A DNA stretch of 64,000 bases from Denitratisoma oestradiolicum. GTDB lineage: Bacteria; Pseudomonadota; Gammaproteobacteria; Burkholderiales; Rhodocyclaceae. Numbering within the stretch: position 1 is the first letter of the stretch; every line of letters starts with the position of its first letter. Below are positions 16,768 through 26,227 of this stretch, piece by piece. The DNA lies in the NCBI RefSeq assembly GCF_902813185.1, contig NZ_LR778301.1, positions 2,356,001 through 2,420,000 of the forward strand, given 5' to 3'. Under the pieces are notes generated by a model, which searched no databases, had not been told where the DNA came from, and saw only the letters and a list, made by a program, of their open reading frames with translations. The translations under genes and the position numbers were made by a program.

Positions 16768-17970
16768 ATGAAAGACGCCATCCTCACCCTCAACGCCGGC
16801 TCCTCCTCCATCAAGTTTGCGCTCTATGAACTGAGCGACCCAATACCGGAACAGGCCGAGCTCACCGGACAGATCGACGGCATCGGCGCCCGGCCCCACA
16901 TCAAGGCCCGGGACAAGAGCGGCCAGGCCCTTGATGACGTGGATATCCCCCTGGCCGGGGATGCCGACGCCCAGCATCATGCCGCCGTGGAATTCCTGGT
17001 GCAGTGGCTCCATGGCCATGAGGCCGGCTGGCGCATCGCCGGGGTCGGTCATCGGGTGGTCCATGGCGCCGACCGCTATTCCCGCCCCCTGCTGCTGGAT
17101 GATGAAAACATCGCTGTGCTCCAGGGCTTCATCCCCCTGGCGCCCCTGCACCAGCCCCACAACCTGGACGGCATCGCGGCCCTGCGCGCCTGCCTGCCCG
17201 AGATTCCCCAGGTGGCCTGCTTCGACACCGCCTTCCACACCACCCAGCCTCCGGTGGCCACCCGCTACGCCCTGCCCCGGCGCATCTCCGACCTGGGAGT
17301 GAAGCGTTACGGCTTTCATGGTCTCTCCTACGAATACATCGCCGAAACCCTGCCCCAGTACCTGGACAACCAGGCCCGGGGCCGGGTAATCGTCGCCCAC
17401 CTGGGCAACGGCTCGTCCCTCTGCGCAATGAAGGATGGACGGAGCATCGCCACCACCATGGGTTTCACCGCCATCGAGGGTCTGATGATGGGCACCCGCA
17501 CCGGCAGCATCGATCCGGGGGTACTGCTCTACCTGATGGAGTTCCAGGACATGGACGCGGCAGCCCTGACCCGGCTGCTCTACAAGGAGTCCGGCCTGCT
17601 GGGTGTCTCCGGCATTTCCCAGGATATGCGCACCCTGCTGGTCTCCGAAGCGCCGGAAGCCCGGGAAGCGGTGGACCTGTTCTGCTATCGCATCGTGCGG
17701 GAAATCGGCTCCCTGGTGGCCGCCCTGGGGGGCCTGGATGTCCTGGTGTTCACCGCCGGCATCGGCGAACATGCCGCCCCGGTGCGGCAGCAGGTCTGCT
17801 CTGCCCTCTCCTGGCTGGGCATGGAACTGGACCCGGCGGCCAATGCCGCCGACGCCCGGTGCATTTCCCTGGTCGGTTCCGCCACGCCGGTGCTGGTGCT
17901 ACCCACCAACGAGGAATGGATGATCGCCCGACACACCGCCGAACGGATTGCCCGCCCGCCGGTCTCCTGA
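16768..17970 (+). CDS. ackA: Acetate kinase
   Basis: 400 residues, the normal length. ASKHA-fold motifs are clear: LNAGSSSIKFALYE at the N-terminus, GHRVVHGA, HLGNGSSLCAMKDGRS for phosphate binding, MGTRTGSIDPG, and FTAGIGEHA near the C-terminus. It converts acetyl phosphate and ADP to acetate and ATP. Together with the upstream phosphotransacylase it forms a substrate-level phosphorylation or acetate-activation pair. Confidence 0.97.
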   Translation: MKDAILTLNAGSSSIKFALYELSDPIPEQAELTGQIDGIGARPHIKARDKSGQALDDVDIPLAGDADAQHHAAVEFLVQWLHGHEAGWRIAGVGHRVVHGADRYSRPLLLDDENIAVLQGFIPLAPLHQPHNLDGIAALRACLPEIPQVACFDTAFHTTQPPVATRYALPRRISDLGVKRYGFHGLSYEYIAETLPQYLDNQARGRVIVAHLGNGSSLCAMKDGRSIATTMGFTAIEGLMMGTRTGSIDPGVLLYLMEFQDMDAAALTRLLYKESGLLGVSGISQDMRTLLVSEAPEAREAVDLFCYRIVREIGSLVAALGGLDVLVFTAGIGEHAAPVRQQVCSALSWLGMELDPAANAADARCISLVGSATPVLVLPTNEEWMIARHTAERIARPPVS

Positions 17971-18026
17971 ATAAATCCGCCATCTTTTTGGAATCAGCCA
18001 CTTACGACAACGGTCATATTCCGTGC

Positions 18027-18050
18027 CCGGATTCCCTGCCAGGAATCCGG
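18027..18050. terminator. Perfect hairpin after ackA
   Basis: CCGGATTCC, a 6-base loop, then GGAATCCGG: a perfect 9-bp stem 57 bases after ackA. No T-run follows, so intrinsic termination is uncertain. It could be an mRNA-stabilising hairpin or a lone palindrome. Confidence 0.4.
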
Positions 18051-18102
18051 ATAAGGCACCTGAAAATCCGGCTTTTCCCGCCCTTCCCCTACCGCTACCT
18101 AC

Positions 18103-18149
18103 ATACTATATCTAGTGCGTTCCAGAGCTACATGCACAAACTATAGTGC
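18103..18149 (+). promoter_or_regulatory. Tandem NrdR boxes upstream of nrdJ
   Basis: Two 16-base sites, ATACTATATCTAGTGC (18103-18118) and GCACAAACTATAGTGC (18134-18149), fit the NrdR consensus core CwAtATaTwG well. Their starts are exactly 31 bases apart, about three helical turns, the spacing usual for paired NrdR boxes. NrdR is the ATP/dATP-sensing repressor of ribonucleotide reductase genes. The sites lie 110-156 bases before the nrdJ ATG. Confidence 0.85.
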
Positions 18150-18258
18150 AAGTCCTTGTTTCTACGATAAGCAAAATATTTTGCTTTGCATCCCCAAAAG
18201 ACGTGGCTATGCTCGGTCGCCAGAGTTAATTGATCAACCCTTTTCTTCGGATCAGAAA

Positions 18259-21141
18259 ATGACAACAGACATCCGCGGCACTGAGGAATACCACCATCAC
18301 ATCGGCCAGCTTGGCCTGCCCCTGCCCCAGGAAATCTCGGGCGAAGTCCTGCTGGAAAAGTACGCCAAGGGCAATGAGCGCGACGTTCATGAAGTACGCG
18401 CCCGCGTGGCACGAGCCCTGGCCGCGGTGGAAACCGAGGACAAGCGCCTGCATTGGGAGACCCGCTTCCTGGAAGCCCAGGAACAGGGTTTCGTGCCCGC
18501 CGGCCGAATCAATTCCGCCGCCGGCACCGACCTCTGCGCCACTCTGATCAACTGTTTCGTCCAGCCGGTGGGAGATTCCGTGGGCGAGACCGTGGACGGC
18601 CGCCCCGGCATCTACACCGCCCTGGCCCAGGCCGCAGAGACCATGCGTCGCGGCGGCGGCGTGGGCTACGACTTTTCCTCCATCCGCCCGGTGGGCGCCC
18701 TGGTCAAGGGCACCCAGTCCCGGGCCTCCGGCCCCATCTCCTTCATGCGGGTGTTCGACCGCTCCTGCGAGACCGTGGAATCCGCCGGTGCCCGCCGCGG
18801 TGCCCAGATGGGGGTACTGCGTTGCGACCACCCGGACATCGAGGCCTTCATCCACGCCAAGGACCAGGGGGACCTGACCAACTTCAACATCTCCGTGGGC
18901 GTCACCGATATTTTCATGCAGGCCGTGGAAAGCGACGGTTACGCGGAACTGGCCCATCGCGCCGAACCCACCCCCGACCTCAAGGCCGAGGGCGCCTACC
19001 AGCGGGAGGATGGACTCTGGGTATACCGCAAGGTGCGGGCCCGGGATCTGTGGGACCAGATCATGCGCTCCACCTATGATCACGCCGAACCCGGCATCCT
19101 GTTCCTGGACCGGATGAATCGGGACAACAACCTCTATTACTGCGAGACCATCGAGGCCACCAACCCCTGCGCCGAGCAGCCCCTGCCTCCCTATGGCTGC
19201 TGCTGCCTGGGTTCCATCAACCTCACCCTGTTCGTCGAGGCGCCCTTCACCGAGCAGGCCAGCTTCAATTTCGCCGGTTTCGCCCGGGTGATCGAAAGCT
19301 CGGTACGCATGCTGGACAACGTGCTGGACACCACCCACTGGCCCCTGGAGCAGCAGCTCGAGGAAGCCCGCAACAAGCGGCGCGTGGGCCTGGGCTTCAC
19401 CGGTCTGGGCGATGCCCTGATCATGCTGCGGCTGCGCTATGACAGCGCCGATGCCCAGATCATGGCCACCAGGATTTCCGAATTCATGCGGGACCAGGCC
19501 TACCTGGCCTCGGTGGAACTGGCCACGGAACGGGGCGCCTTCCCCCTGTTCAATGCCGACCTCTACCTCTCCGGCGGCAACTTCGCCTCCCGCCTGCCCC
19601 AGGAAGTGAAGGACAAGATCCGCAAGCACGGCATCCGCAATTCCCACCTGCTGTCCATCGCCCCCACCGGCACCATCTCCCTGGCCTTTGCCGACAACGC
19701 TTCCAATGGCATCGAACCGCCCTTCTCCTGGACCTACACCCGCAAGAAGCGCATGGCCGATGGCACCCACAAGGAATACGCGGTGGAGGACTACGCCTGG
19801 CGCCTCTACAAGCACATGGGAGGCGATACCAGCCAGTTGCCGGAGTATTTCGTCACCGCCCTGGAAATTTCCGCCCAAGCCCACAAGGATATGGTGGCAG
19901 CCGTGGCCCCCTATGTGGACACCTCCATCTCCAAGACGGTGAATGTCCCCGAGGACTATCCCTACATCGAGTTCGAGGATCTCTATATGTCCGCCTGGAA
20001 GGCGGGCCTGAAGGGTCTGGCCACTTACCGCCCCAACGCGGTGCTGGGCTCGGTGCTCTCGGTGGAATCCAGCGCCCAGAAGCAGCCCCAGGACGTGACC
20101 ATCGACAGCGCCAACCGCCGCATGTCCATCGGCGCCCTGCCCGCGCCAGTGTTGGCCAGCCTCCGTTGGCCGGGCCGTCCCAGCCTGCCCGACGGCAACA
20201 CCGCCTGGTCCTACATGATCAACACCCCCAACGGCGCCTTCGCCCTTTTCGTCGGACAGACCGAGAGCGAAAACGGCCGCGGCGTGCCCTTCGAAGTCTG
20301 GGTCAACGGTTCGGAACAGCCCCGGGGCCTGGGAGCGGTGGCCAAGACCCTGTCCATGGACATGCGCGCCAACGACACCGCCTTCCTCAGGCTCAAGCTC
20401 GACGCCCTGGCCAAGACCGTGGGCGAGGAAAGCTTCGAGATGCCCTTCCCGCCCAACGGCGAGCACCAGCTGATGCCCGGCGTGGTGGCAGCCTTCGCCC
20501 GGGTGGTGCGCTACCGCTGCGAACGCCTGGATGCCCTTGACGGCAACAACCCGACGCCGGTGCTGGATGCCATGTTCAGCCGCGAGGAGCCCAAGACCGG
20601 CACCGACGGCACCCTCTCCTGGACGGTGGACATCAGCAACCCGGCCTCGGGCGAGGAATTCGTACTGGGCCTGAAGGAGATCACCCTGCCCGACGGCGTC
20701 ACCCGCCCCTACTCGGTATGGCTCTCCGGCAACTATCCCCGCGCCCTGGACGGCCTGACCAAGCTGCTGTCCCTGGACATGCGGGTGATGGACCCGGCCT
20801 GGATCGGCATGAAGTTGAGGAAGCTGATCGACTACCCGGAACCCCTGGGCGACTTCATGGCCCGGGTGCCCGGCCAGCAGAAGCAGCAGAACTGGCCTTC
20901 AACAGTGGCCTACATCGCCCGCCTGATCATCCATCGCTACTCCATGCTGGGCATCCTGGACGAACACGGCTACCCGACCCGGGAAATGGGTATCCTGGAA
21001 ACCCCGGGCGCAGTCCCCGAGAAGGGGGGAGTCAAGGTCCAGCAGGGCTCCCTCTGCGCGGAGTGCGGCAACATGACCGTGATCCGCAAGGACGGCTGCG
21101 ACTTCTGTACTGCCTGCGGAGCGGTGGGAACCTGCGGATGA
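18259..21141 (+). CDS. nrdJ: Adenosylcobalamin-dependent (class II) ribonucleoside-diphosphate reductase
   Basis: 960 residues. Cys99 ([10 protein letters not shown]) and the NPCAEQP motif, with Asn302, Cys304 and Glu306, match the redox and radical active-site residues of the family. [11 protein letters not shown] is the phosphate-binding loop. The C-terminal tail is Cys-rich ([15 protein letters not shown]), giving a zinc-ribbon-like end with the shuttle cysteines. It makes deoxynucleotides without oxygen dependence, needing B12. The start is ATG 18259. A longer in-frame extension back to 18115 would overlap the NrdR boxes and is not NrdJ-like. No B12 riboswitch is apparent. Confidence 0.96.
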   Translation: MTTDIRGTEEYHHHIGQLGLPLPQEISGEVLLEKYAKGNERDVHEVRARVARALAAVETEDKRLHWETRFLEAQEQGFVPAGRINSAAGTDLCATLINCFVQPVGDSVGETVDGRPGIYTALAQAAETMRRGGGVGYDFSSIRPVGALVKGTQSRASGPISFMRVFDRSCETVESAGARRGAQMGVLRCDHPDIEAFIHAKDQGDLTNFNISVGVTDIFMQAVESDGYAELAHRAEPTPDLKAEGAYQREDGLWVYRKVRARDLWDQIMRSTYDHAEPGILFLDRMNRDNNLYYCETIEATNPCAEQPLPPYGCCCLGSINLTLFVEAPFTEQASFNFAGFARVIESSVRMLDNVLDTTHWPLEQQLEEARNKRRVGLGFTGLGDALIMLRLRYDSADAQIMATRISEFMRDQAYLASVELATERGAFPLFNADLYLSGGNFASRLPQEVKDKIRKHGIRNSHLLSIAPTGTISLAFADNASNGIEPPFSWTYTRKKRMADGTHKEYAVEDYAWRLYKHMGGDTSQLPEYFVTALEISAQAHKDMVAAVAPYVDTSISKTVNVPEDYPYIEFEDLYMSAWKAGLKGLATYRPNAVLGSVLSVESSAQKQPQDVTIDSANRRMSIGALPAPVLASLRWPGRPSLPDGNTAWSYMINTPNGAFALFVGQTESENGRGVPFEVWVNGSEQPRGLGAVAKTLSMDMRANDTAFLRLKLDALAKTVGEESFEMPFPPNGEHQLMPGVVAAFARVVRYRCERLDALDGNNPTPVLDAMFSREEPKTGTDGTLSWTVDISNPASGEEFVLGLKEITLPDGVTRPYSVWLSGNYPRALDGLTKLLSLDMRVMDPAWIGMKLRKLIDYPEPLGDFMARVPGQQKQQNWPSTVAYIARLIIHRYSMLGILDEHGYPTREMGILETPGAVPEKGGVKVQQGSLCAECGNMTVIRKDGCDFCTACGAVGTCG

Positions 21142-21156
21142 GTTGGGGTAGTAGCC

Positions 21157-21275
21157 TTAGGGAAGCACCGAACAAGTCCCAATGCGTCATTCCGGCGAAC
21201 GCCGGAATCCAGAAAAATCAACGCACTGGACACCGGCTTTCGCCGGTGTGACGGACTTAATCGGTGTTTCCTTAG
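21157..21275. mobile_element. MITE-like element with TTAG target duplication, copy 1
   Basis: Terminal inverted repeats GGAAGCACCGAACAAGTCC (left) and GGACTTAATCGGTGTTTCC (right) pair over 19 positions with a few mismatches and are flanked on both sides by TTAG (YTAR, as for IS5-type insertions). Inside is a second palindromic pair, CATTCCGGCG-AAC-GCCGGAATCCAG and GGACACCGGCTTTCGCCGGTG. There is no coding capacity. A relative lies at 47427-47543. Confidence 0.8.
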
Positions 21276-21312
21276 TTGTCGCTCGTCAGCTTAAGTTGCA
21301 AGCGCACCATCA

Positions 21313-21351
21313 ATCAGCCCCAGGATCGCAAGATCCCTGGGGCTGATTTTT
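21313..21351 (+). terminator. Rho-independent terminator
   Basis: ATCAGCCCCAGGATC, loop GCAA, then GATCCCTGGGGCTGAT followed by TTTT: a 15-16-bp stem with one bulge and a short T-run. It could end nrdJ transcription after the MITE. It lies directly before the small gene at 21370, so that gene would need its own promoter or attenuation. Confidence 0.75.
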
Positions 21352-21369
21352 GATCTCGGGACATTCCCC

Positions 21370-21672
21370 ATGAAAATCCACCAGATTCCCCATGGCACCC
21401 GCTTCGAATATGAAGGCGAGGTGTATGTCAAAAGTGGTCCCATGCTAGGCACTGGCAATGGCGGCCAACGCCTGATTCCGAAATACGCCATCATCAAGCC
21501 CCTGGATGGCATCCCGGCGGACATCCAGCCGCCTCGAAGCGATCAGTTGCCCCGGGAACAAACCATGCAAGCCCTGGAAGCCTTCCTCGCCACCTGCCTG
21601 ACCCTGGTGCCAGAAGAACGGCACCCGGAACTGGAAAGCGCCCGTCAAACACTGCTGCGAGCCCTCGGATAA
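21370..21672 (+). CDS. Small hypothetical protein
   Basis: 100 residues, no domain that I can name. The N-terminal half is beta-rich and resembles a small barrel (GTRFEYEGEVYVKSGPML). The C-terminal half is helical, from REQTMQALEAFL to the end. The codon usage looks like that of neighbouring genes and the frame is intact, so I call it a gene. It follows nrdJ and a terminator by only 18 bases. No clear Shine-Dalgarno sequence is seen before the ATG. Function unknown. Confidence 0.7.
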   Translation: MKIHQIPHGTRFEYEGEVYVKSGPMLGTGNGGQRLIPKYAIIKPLDGIPADIQPPRSDQLPREQTMQALEAFLATCLTLVPEERHPELESARQTLLRALG

Positions 21673-21910
21673 GACTATTTCGGCAGGTCACCGAAACAGT
21701 CCCCTCCGCCCCCATCCCCATGAAATAAAGACAGGCGCCGGCGGGGGATCTTATTTAGGCCTATCGTCCTATTTACTATTGTCAGACATGGCCCTCCTGG
21801 GGTAATGTAGGGCTCCCCCCGGGCGCGATCAATAGTGGAGTTCCTGATGGAACCGGTCTTCCTCCGCGCTCGACGGTCAACAGATCACCGAACATTCCGA
21901 GGAGCCTTCC

Positions 21911-22738
21911 ATGAAACTTGAAAGCAAGATTGCCCTAGTCACCGGTGCCGGCTCCGGCATCGGCCGCGCCACGGCCCGCCGTTTGGCCCAGGAGGGTGCT
22001 GCCGTGGTGGCGGTGGATCTCAACCAGGCCGGCGCGGCAGAAACCATCAGCACGGTCAACAGCCGTGGCGACGGCCTGGCCCTGGCCTGCAATGTCAGCG
22101 ACAGCGCCGCGGTGGCGGCGGTGATGGCCCAGGTGGAAGCGCGCTATGGCCGCATCGACATCCTGGTCAACAACGCCGGCATCGGCAGTGCCCCCGGCGA
22201 TGGCTTTGCCGCGCAACTGGGACGCATGGCGGAGCGCGGCGAACAAATGAAGCGCGGCGAGAAGCCCACGGTCCATGCCGACCTGATCATCGACATGGAG
22301 GATGACGGCTTCTGGGGCGTGATGAAGGTCAATCTGGGGGGCACCTTCTATTTCTGCCGCGAGGCGGTGCGCCTGATGATCAAGGTCGGCACCCAAGGCT
22401 CCATCGTGAACATCGCCAGCACCTCGGCCCTCTCCGGCGAAGGCGCCCTGCACTACGCCGCATCGAAATCCGCGCTGCTGGGCCTGACCAAGAGCCTGGC
22501 TCGGGAACTCGCCACCCGCGGCATCCGCGTCAATGCCATCTGCCCGGGGCCAACCAATACCCCGATCCTCGGCGGCATCGGCGACGACTGGATCCAGGCC
22601 ATGATCAACGGCACCCTGATCGGCCGCCTCTGCGAGCCCGAGGAAATCGCTGCCACCGCACTTTTCCTCGCCTCCGGCGAGGGATCGGCCTTCACCGGCC
22701 AGACCGTCGCCGCCAACGGTGGCAGTCTTTTGATGTAA
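21911..22738 (+). CDS. Short-chain dehydrogenase/reductase (SDR)
   Basis: 275 residues, classical SDR. The cofactor loop is [10 protein letters not shown], with an acidic DLN after beta-2 suggesting NAD(H). NNAG and the catalytic YAASK are present. An insert of about 40 residues follows [12 protein letters not shown], longer than in typical FabG. It begins a cluster of two SDRs and an Old Yellow Enzyme, probably an oxidation/reduction module for a cyclic ketone, enone or steroid-like compound. That substrate class is inference only. Confidence 0.9.
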   Translation: MKLESKIALVTGAGSGIGRATARRLAQEGAAVVAVDLNQAGAAETISTVNSRGDGLALACNVSDSAAVAAVMAQVEARYGRIDILVNNAGIGSAPGDGFAAQLGRMAERGEQMKRGEKPTVHADLIIDMEDDGFWGVMKVNLGGTFYFCREAVRLMIKVGTQGSIVNIASTSALSGEGALHYAASKSALLGLTKSLARELATRGIRVNAICPGPTNTPILGGIGDDWIQAMINGTLIGRLCEPEEIAATALFLASGEGSAFTGQTVAANGGSLLM

Positions 22739-22752
22739 GCGGGAGAACGAAC

Positions 22753-23535
22753 ATGACCCAACGTTTCGCCAACAAGGTGGTACTGATCACCGGCGGTTCC
22801 AGCGGCATCGGCGCCGCCACCGCCAAGCGCCTGGCCGCCGAGGGCGGCATGGCCGTGATCTGCGGCCGGCGCCAGCAGCCCCTGGAGGAGGTGGTGGCCG
22901 AGATCCGCGCTCAGGGCGGCAAGGCCGACTGGGTGATCGCCGACGTTTCCGACGAAGCGGCCGTCAATGCCGCCGTGGCCGAAACCGTGAAGCGTCACGG
23001 CCGGCTGGACATCCTGATCAACAACGCCGCCACCGTGGTCTGGGCGATGATCGAGGGCAGCAGCACCGCCGACTGGAACGCCTGCCTGCAGGGCTCCCTC
23101 TCCAGCGTCTATTTCGGTACCCGGGCCGTATTGCCCCAGATGAAAAAACAGGGTGGCGGCGCCATCGTCAATATTTCCTCCGTCTGCGGCCTGCTGGGCT
23201 CGCCGGGCATGGGCGCCTACGGTGCGGCCAAGGCCGGCATGATCAGTTTCTCCCAGGTAGCGGCGCTGGAAGGCGCGGCTGACAACATCCGGGTCAATGT
23301 AGTGATCCCCGGCATCGTCATGACGCCCCCCACAGCAGCCGTGATGGCGGACGAGAAGGCTGTTACGGCGTCGGCCCGGGCAGTGCCCTTGCGTCGTATT
23401 GGCAAGCCCGAGGAACTGGCTGCCGCAATCCTGTTCCTGGCTTCCGACGATGCGTCCTACATCACCGGCACCACCCTGACGGTGGACGGTGGCAAGACCT
23501 GCGAACTGAATACCGGCGCGGCGGACTTCAGCTGA
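22753..23535 (+). CDS. Short-chain dehydrogenase/reductase (SDR), second copy
   Basis: 260 residues, classical SDR with TGGSSGIGAA, a CGRR after beta-2 (an Arg pair favouring NADP(H)), NNAA in place of NNAG, and catalytic YGAAK. It is only distantly like the preceding SDR, so the pair is not a recent duplication. The gap of 14 bases suggests an operon. Substrate unknown. Confidence 0.9.
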   Translation: MTQRFANKVVLITGGSSGIGAATAKRLAAEGGMAVICGRRQQPLEEVVAEIRAQGGKADWVIADVSDEAAVNAAVAETVKRHGRLDILINNAATVVWAMIEGSSTADWNACLQGSLSSVYFGTRAVLPQMKKQGGGAIVNISSVCGLLGSPGMGAYGAAKAGMISFSQVAALEGAADNIRVNVVIPGIVMTPPTAAVMADEKAVTASARAVPLRRIGKPEELAAAILFLASDDASYITGTTLTVDGGKTCELNTGAADFS

Positions 23536-23566
23536 CCGCGCACCTGCATCCCTCTAGGAGTTTTTC

Positions 23567-24631
23567 ATGAGCGTTACCCTGTTCGATCCCCTGCAACTGG
23601 GCGAGATCGCCCTCGCCAACCGGGTGGTAATGGCCCCCATGACCCGCAGCCGCGCCAGCGATGGCGACATGCCCAACGACCTGATGGTGGAGTACTACCG
23701 CCAGCGGGCCAGTGCCGGCCTGATCGTCACCGAGGGCGTACACCCGAGCAAGAACGGCAAGGGCTATTGCCGCACGCCGGGCCTGTTTTCCGAAGACCAG
23801 GTGGCAGGCTGGCGCAAGGTGACCGATGCGGTCCACGCGGAAGGCGGCAAGATCGTCGCCCAGTTGATGCACGTGGGCCGGGTGGCGGCGAAGCTCAACA
23901 AGGATGCCGATGCGGAGACAGTAGCTCCCTCCGCCATTCGCGCCAATGTCCAGTTGTTCACCGATGCCGGCGGAATGATGGATACGGAAATGCCGCGGGC
24001 CCTGGAAACCGCCGAGATTGCCGGCGTGATCGCCGAGTACGTGCATTCCGCCCGCTGCGCCATGGCGGCCGGCTTCGATGGCGTGGAACTCCATTGCGCC
24101 AGCGGCTATCTGCCCGCCCAGTTCCTCCACTCCAACAGCAACCAGCGCACCGACGCCTACGGCGGCAGCGCCCAGAACCGCATCCGCTTCGTGGTGGAAA
24201 CCCTGGAGGCCCTGAACGGTGCCATCGGCGCCGGCAAGGTGGGCTATCGCATCTGCCCGGGCAACCCCTTCAACGACGTGAAGGATGACAACCCGGCCGA
24301 GACCTTCGGCGCCCTGCTGGCCGCCACGGCCAACATGGGCCTGGCCTACCTGCATGTGATCCAGATGCCGCAACTGGGCATCGACTGCCAGGCCCTGGCC
24401 CGGCCCCTGTTCCCGCACAACCTGATCATCAACGAGAGCTTCAACCAGGAAAGAGGCGCCAAGGCCCTGACCGCCGGCCAGGCCGATGCGGTGGCCTACG
24501 GCCGCTACTACATTTCCAATCCGGATCTGGTGCGCCGCTTCCGCGAAGGGCTACCTCTGGCGAGGTTCGATGTCGACACCCTATACACTCCGGGAGCCCG
24601 TGGCTATACCGATTACCGCTTCGCCAGTTGA
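23567..24631 (+). CDS. Old Yellow Enzyme-family alkene reductase
   Basis: 354 residues, FMN-dependent TIM barrel. The N-terminus LFDPLQLGEIALANRVVMAPMTR and RTDAYGGS are typical of the NemA/OPR group. In the substrate-binding motif the usual H-x-x-N reads HCAS (VELHCASGYLPAQFL), so Ser replaces the Asn that normally helps bind the carbonyl oxygen. The Tyr two residues on is kept. It would reduce activated C=C bonds with NAD(P)H. It lies downstream of two SDRs and upstream of a TetR gene. Confidence 0.92.
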   Translation: MSVTLFDPLQLGEIALANRVVMAPMTRSRASDGDMPNDLMVEYYRQRASAGLIVTEGVHPSKNGKGYCRTPGLFSEDQVAGWRKVTDAVHAEGGKIVAQLMHVGRVAAKLNKDADAETVAPSAIRANVQLFTDAGGMMDTEMPRALETAEIAGVIAEYVHSARCAMAAGFDGVELHCASGYLPAQFLHSNSNQRTDAYGGSAQNRIRFVVETLEALNGAIGAGKVGYRICPGNPFNDVKDDNPAETFGALLAATANMGLAYLHVIQMPQLGIDCQALARPLFPHNLIINESFNQERGAKALTAGQADAVAYGRYYISNPDLVRRFREGLPLARFDVDTLYTPGARGYTDYRFAS

Positions 24632-24671
24632 ACCCCACGGTATCATTCGCCATTGATCCGCCATCATTGCG

Positions 24672-25394
24672 ATGAATAATCAGCGGCCACTTCCCGTGAG
24701 GACCATGAGCAAGCCCACCGAGCCAGTCCCGTCTGCAGGTGCCCTTCCCAAGCCCCGCAAGGCCCCGCGTCAGCAGCGCTCCCAGGCGACGGTGGGTTAT
24801 ATCGTCGAAGCGGCGCGGCAGATCCTCTACAACGAGGGTGCTGCCGCGGTCACTACCCGGCGGGTGGCGGAACGCTCTGGGGTGGCAGTGGGTTCCCTGT
24901 ACCAGTACTTTCCCAACCGGGACGCCATCCTTGCCCGTCTCGCCGAGGAGGAAGTAGTCCGGGAGTCCGAGGCCATGCAGCAGCACTTCAATGAACTGCG
25001 CAAGCTGCCTATCAATGAGCACCTGATTCAGGTGAGCAAACGGATTGTGGAAACAGAACGCCGCATGATGGCCTTCGGTGGCGACTTTTACCGTCGCTAT
25101 GTCCAGCACTATCAAGTGATTCAGCGTGTCGGCAAGTCCCGTTCCGGACAGATTCTGGATGTCGAAACATCGATTCGAGACAGCAGAAAGAATCTGGAGA
25201 TTCGTGGCAACGAAATCAGCGAGACTGACCTGAATCTGGCTGCCTATCTGTTGGGGCGGGGTATCCCGGCGATGCTGCGTGCCCTGGTCTCCGAACGGCC
25301 GGAACTGCTCAACTCCGATCGTTTGCCCCTGATCCTGTCACGCCTGTCCATGGCCATCGTGGACGGCGTGGAATCCTCGCCGCAGGACAAATAA
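24672..25394 (+). CDS. TetR/AcrR-family transcriptional regulator
   Basis: 240 residues with an N-terminal HTH: IVEAARQILYNEGAAAVTTR, then VAVGSLYQYFPNRDAIL, the classic TetR recognition helix. The C-terminal ligand domain is unassigned. An internal ATG at 24705 (MSKPTEP) is a credible alternative start, and the leading residues are low-complexity. It follows the SDR-SDR-OYE genes by 40 bases and probably controls them. Confidence 0.9.
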   Translation: MNNQRPLPVRTMSKPTEPVPSAGALPKPRKAPRQQRSQATVGYIVEAARQILYNEGAAAVTTRRVAERSGVAVGSLYQYFPNRDAILARLAEEEVVRESEAMQQHFNELRKLPINEHLIQVSKRIVETERRMMAFGGDFYRRYVQHYQVIQRVGKSRSGQILDVETSIRDSRKNLEIRGNEISETDLNLAAYLLGRGIPAMLRALVSERPELLNSDRLPLILSRLSMAIVDGVESSPQDK

Positions 25395-25765
25395 TCCGCC
25401 CGATCCGGCACCGGATTGGCATCGATTTCCGGCGCCCCGAAAAAATTCGCGTTTCTGCCAGCACCGGAAATCTCCCTGCCCGCCTAGAACCGGCTCATGG
25501 CCCGCAAAAAATAGTTGCCGGCTGCTGACGCGCCCCATCCCAATTCCCCGGTCTTGCCTGCGGCCAGAACTGGCGCCTCTTCATCGATTTGGTGCTATGC
25601 CTAAAGTCATAGATCACGGCCAGCGCGAGCCAGCTTCCATGATCATTAGCGGGTTGTCATGGGACAAAATCTAAGCTAGACAGTCACCAGGCTTGGCAGG
25701 CGCTTGCTGCCCGAGCCTGCCCTCCCGGTCTTGAAGCTTATTCCCTGAACAGGGTCGGAGTCCTT
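25395..25765. other. Intergenic region before the Wsp-like operon
   Basis: 371 bases with lower GC than its surroundings and no credible frame. It should carry the promoter of the chemosensory operon. I could not identify a convincing sigma-70, sigma-54 or sigma-28 promoter, terminator or repeat. Confidence 0.6.
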
Positions 25766-26227
25766 ATGAAACTGGCCGTCGCTTTCTCCCTGGCTGAACA
25801 GCGCTTCGCCTTGCCCGTGCAATGGGTGGAACAGGTGGTACGAGCCGTGGCGGTTACCCCCCTGCCCAAGGCACCGCCAGTGGTGCGGGGCATCATCGAT
25901 TTCCGCGGCGAGGTCGTGCCGGTCATGGATATTCGTCAGCGACTCGATTTGCCATCCCGACCAATGGCGCTTTCCGACCAAATCATCATTGCCCGCGCCA
26001 GCGGCCGCCACATTGCCTTCTGTGTGGAAGCCATCATCGGCGTTGTTGAATGGGACGGCGCGGATTTCGTCGCCACCAATACCATTGTTTCTGGTGTTGA
26101 ATTTCTCGATGGCGTAGTCAGGAACCAGGAGGGCATGATCCTGGTGTACGACCCGGATGCTTTTTTCCTCCCGGCGGAACAACTGATGCTAGACCAGGCC
26201 ATGGGGCAAGACCATGTTCATGGATAA
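25766..26227 (+). CDS. CheW-like coupling protein (WspB position)
   Basis: 153 residues, a single CheW domain (LPVQWVEQVVRAVAVTPLPK, GIIDFRGEVVPVMDI). It is the first gene of a second chemosensory operon. Its stop lies inside the start of the following methyltransferase gene (14-base overlap), so translation is coupled. Confidence 0.9.
   Translation: MKLAVAFSLAEQRFALPVQWVEQVVRAVAVTPLPKAPPVVRGIIDFRGEVVPVMDIRQRLDLPSRPMALSDQIIIARASGRHIAFCVEAIIGVVEWDGADFVATNTIVSGVEFLDGVVRNQEGMILVYDPDAFFLPAEQLMLDQAMGQDHVHG

Noticed and set aside
17971..18258. Cobalamin riboswitch before nrdJ
   Set aside because: I find no B12-box or fitting stem pattern in this 288-base leader. The NrdR boxes explain regulation better.
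25602..25630. Possible sigma-28 promoter (TAAAG followed by GGCC)
   Set aside because: The spacing is about two bases short and the -10 GCCGATAA is poorly matched.
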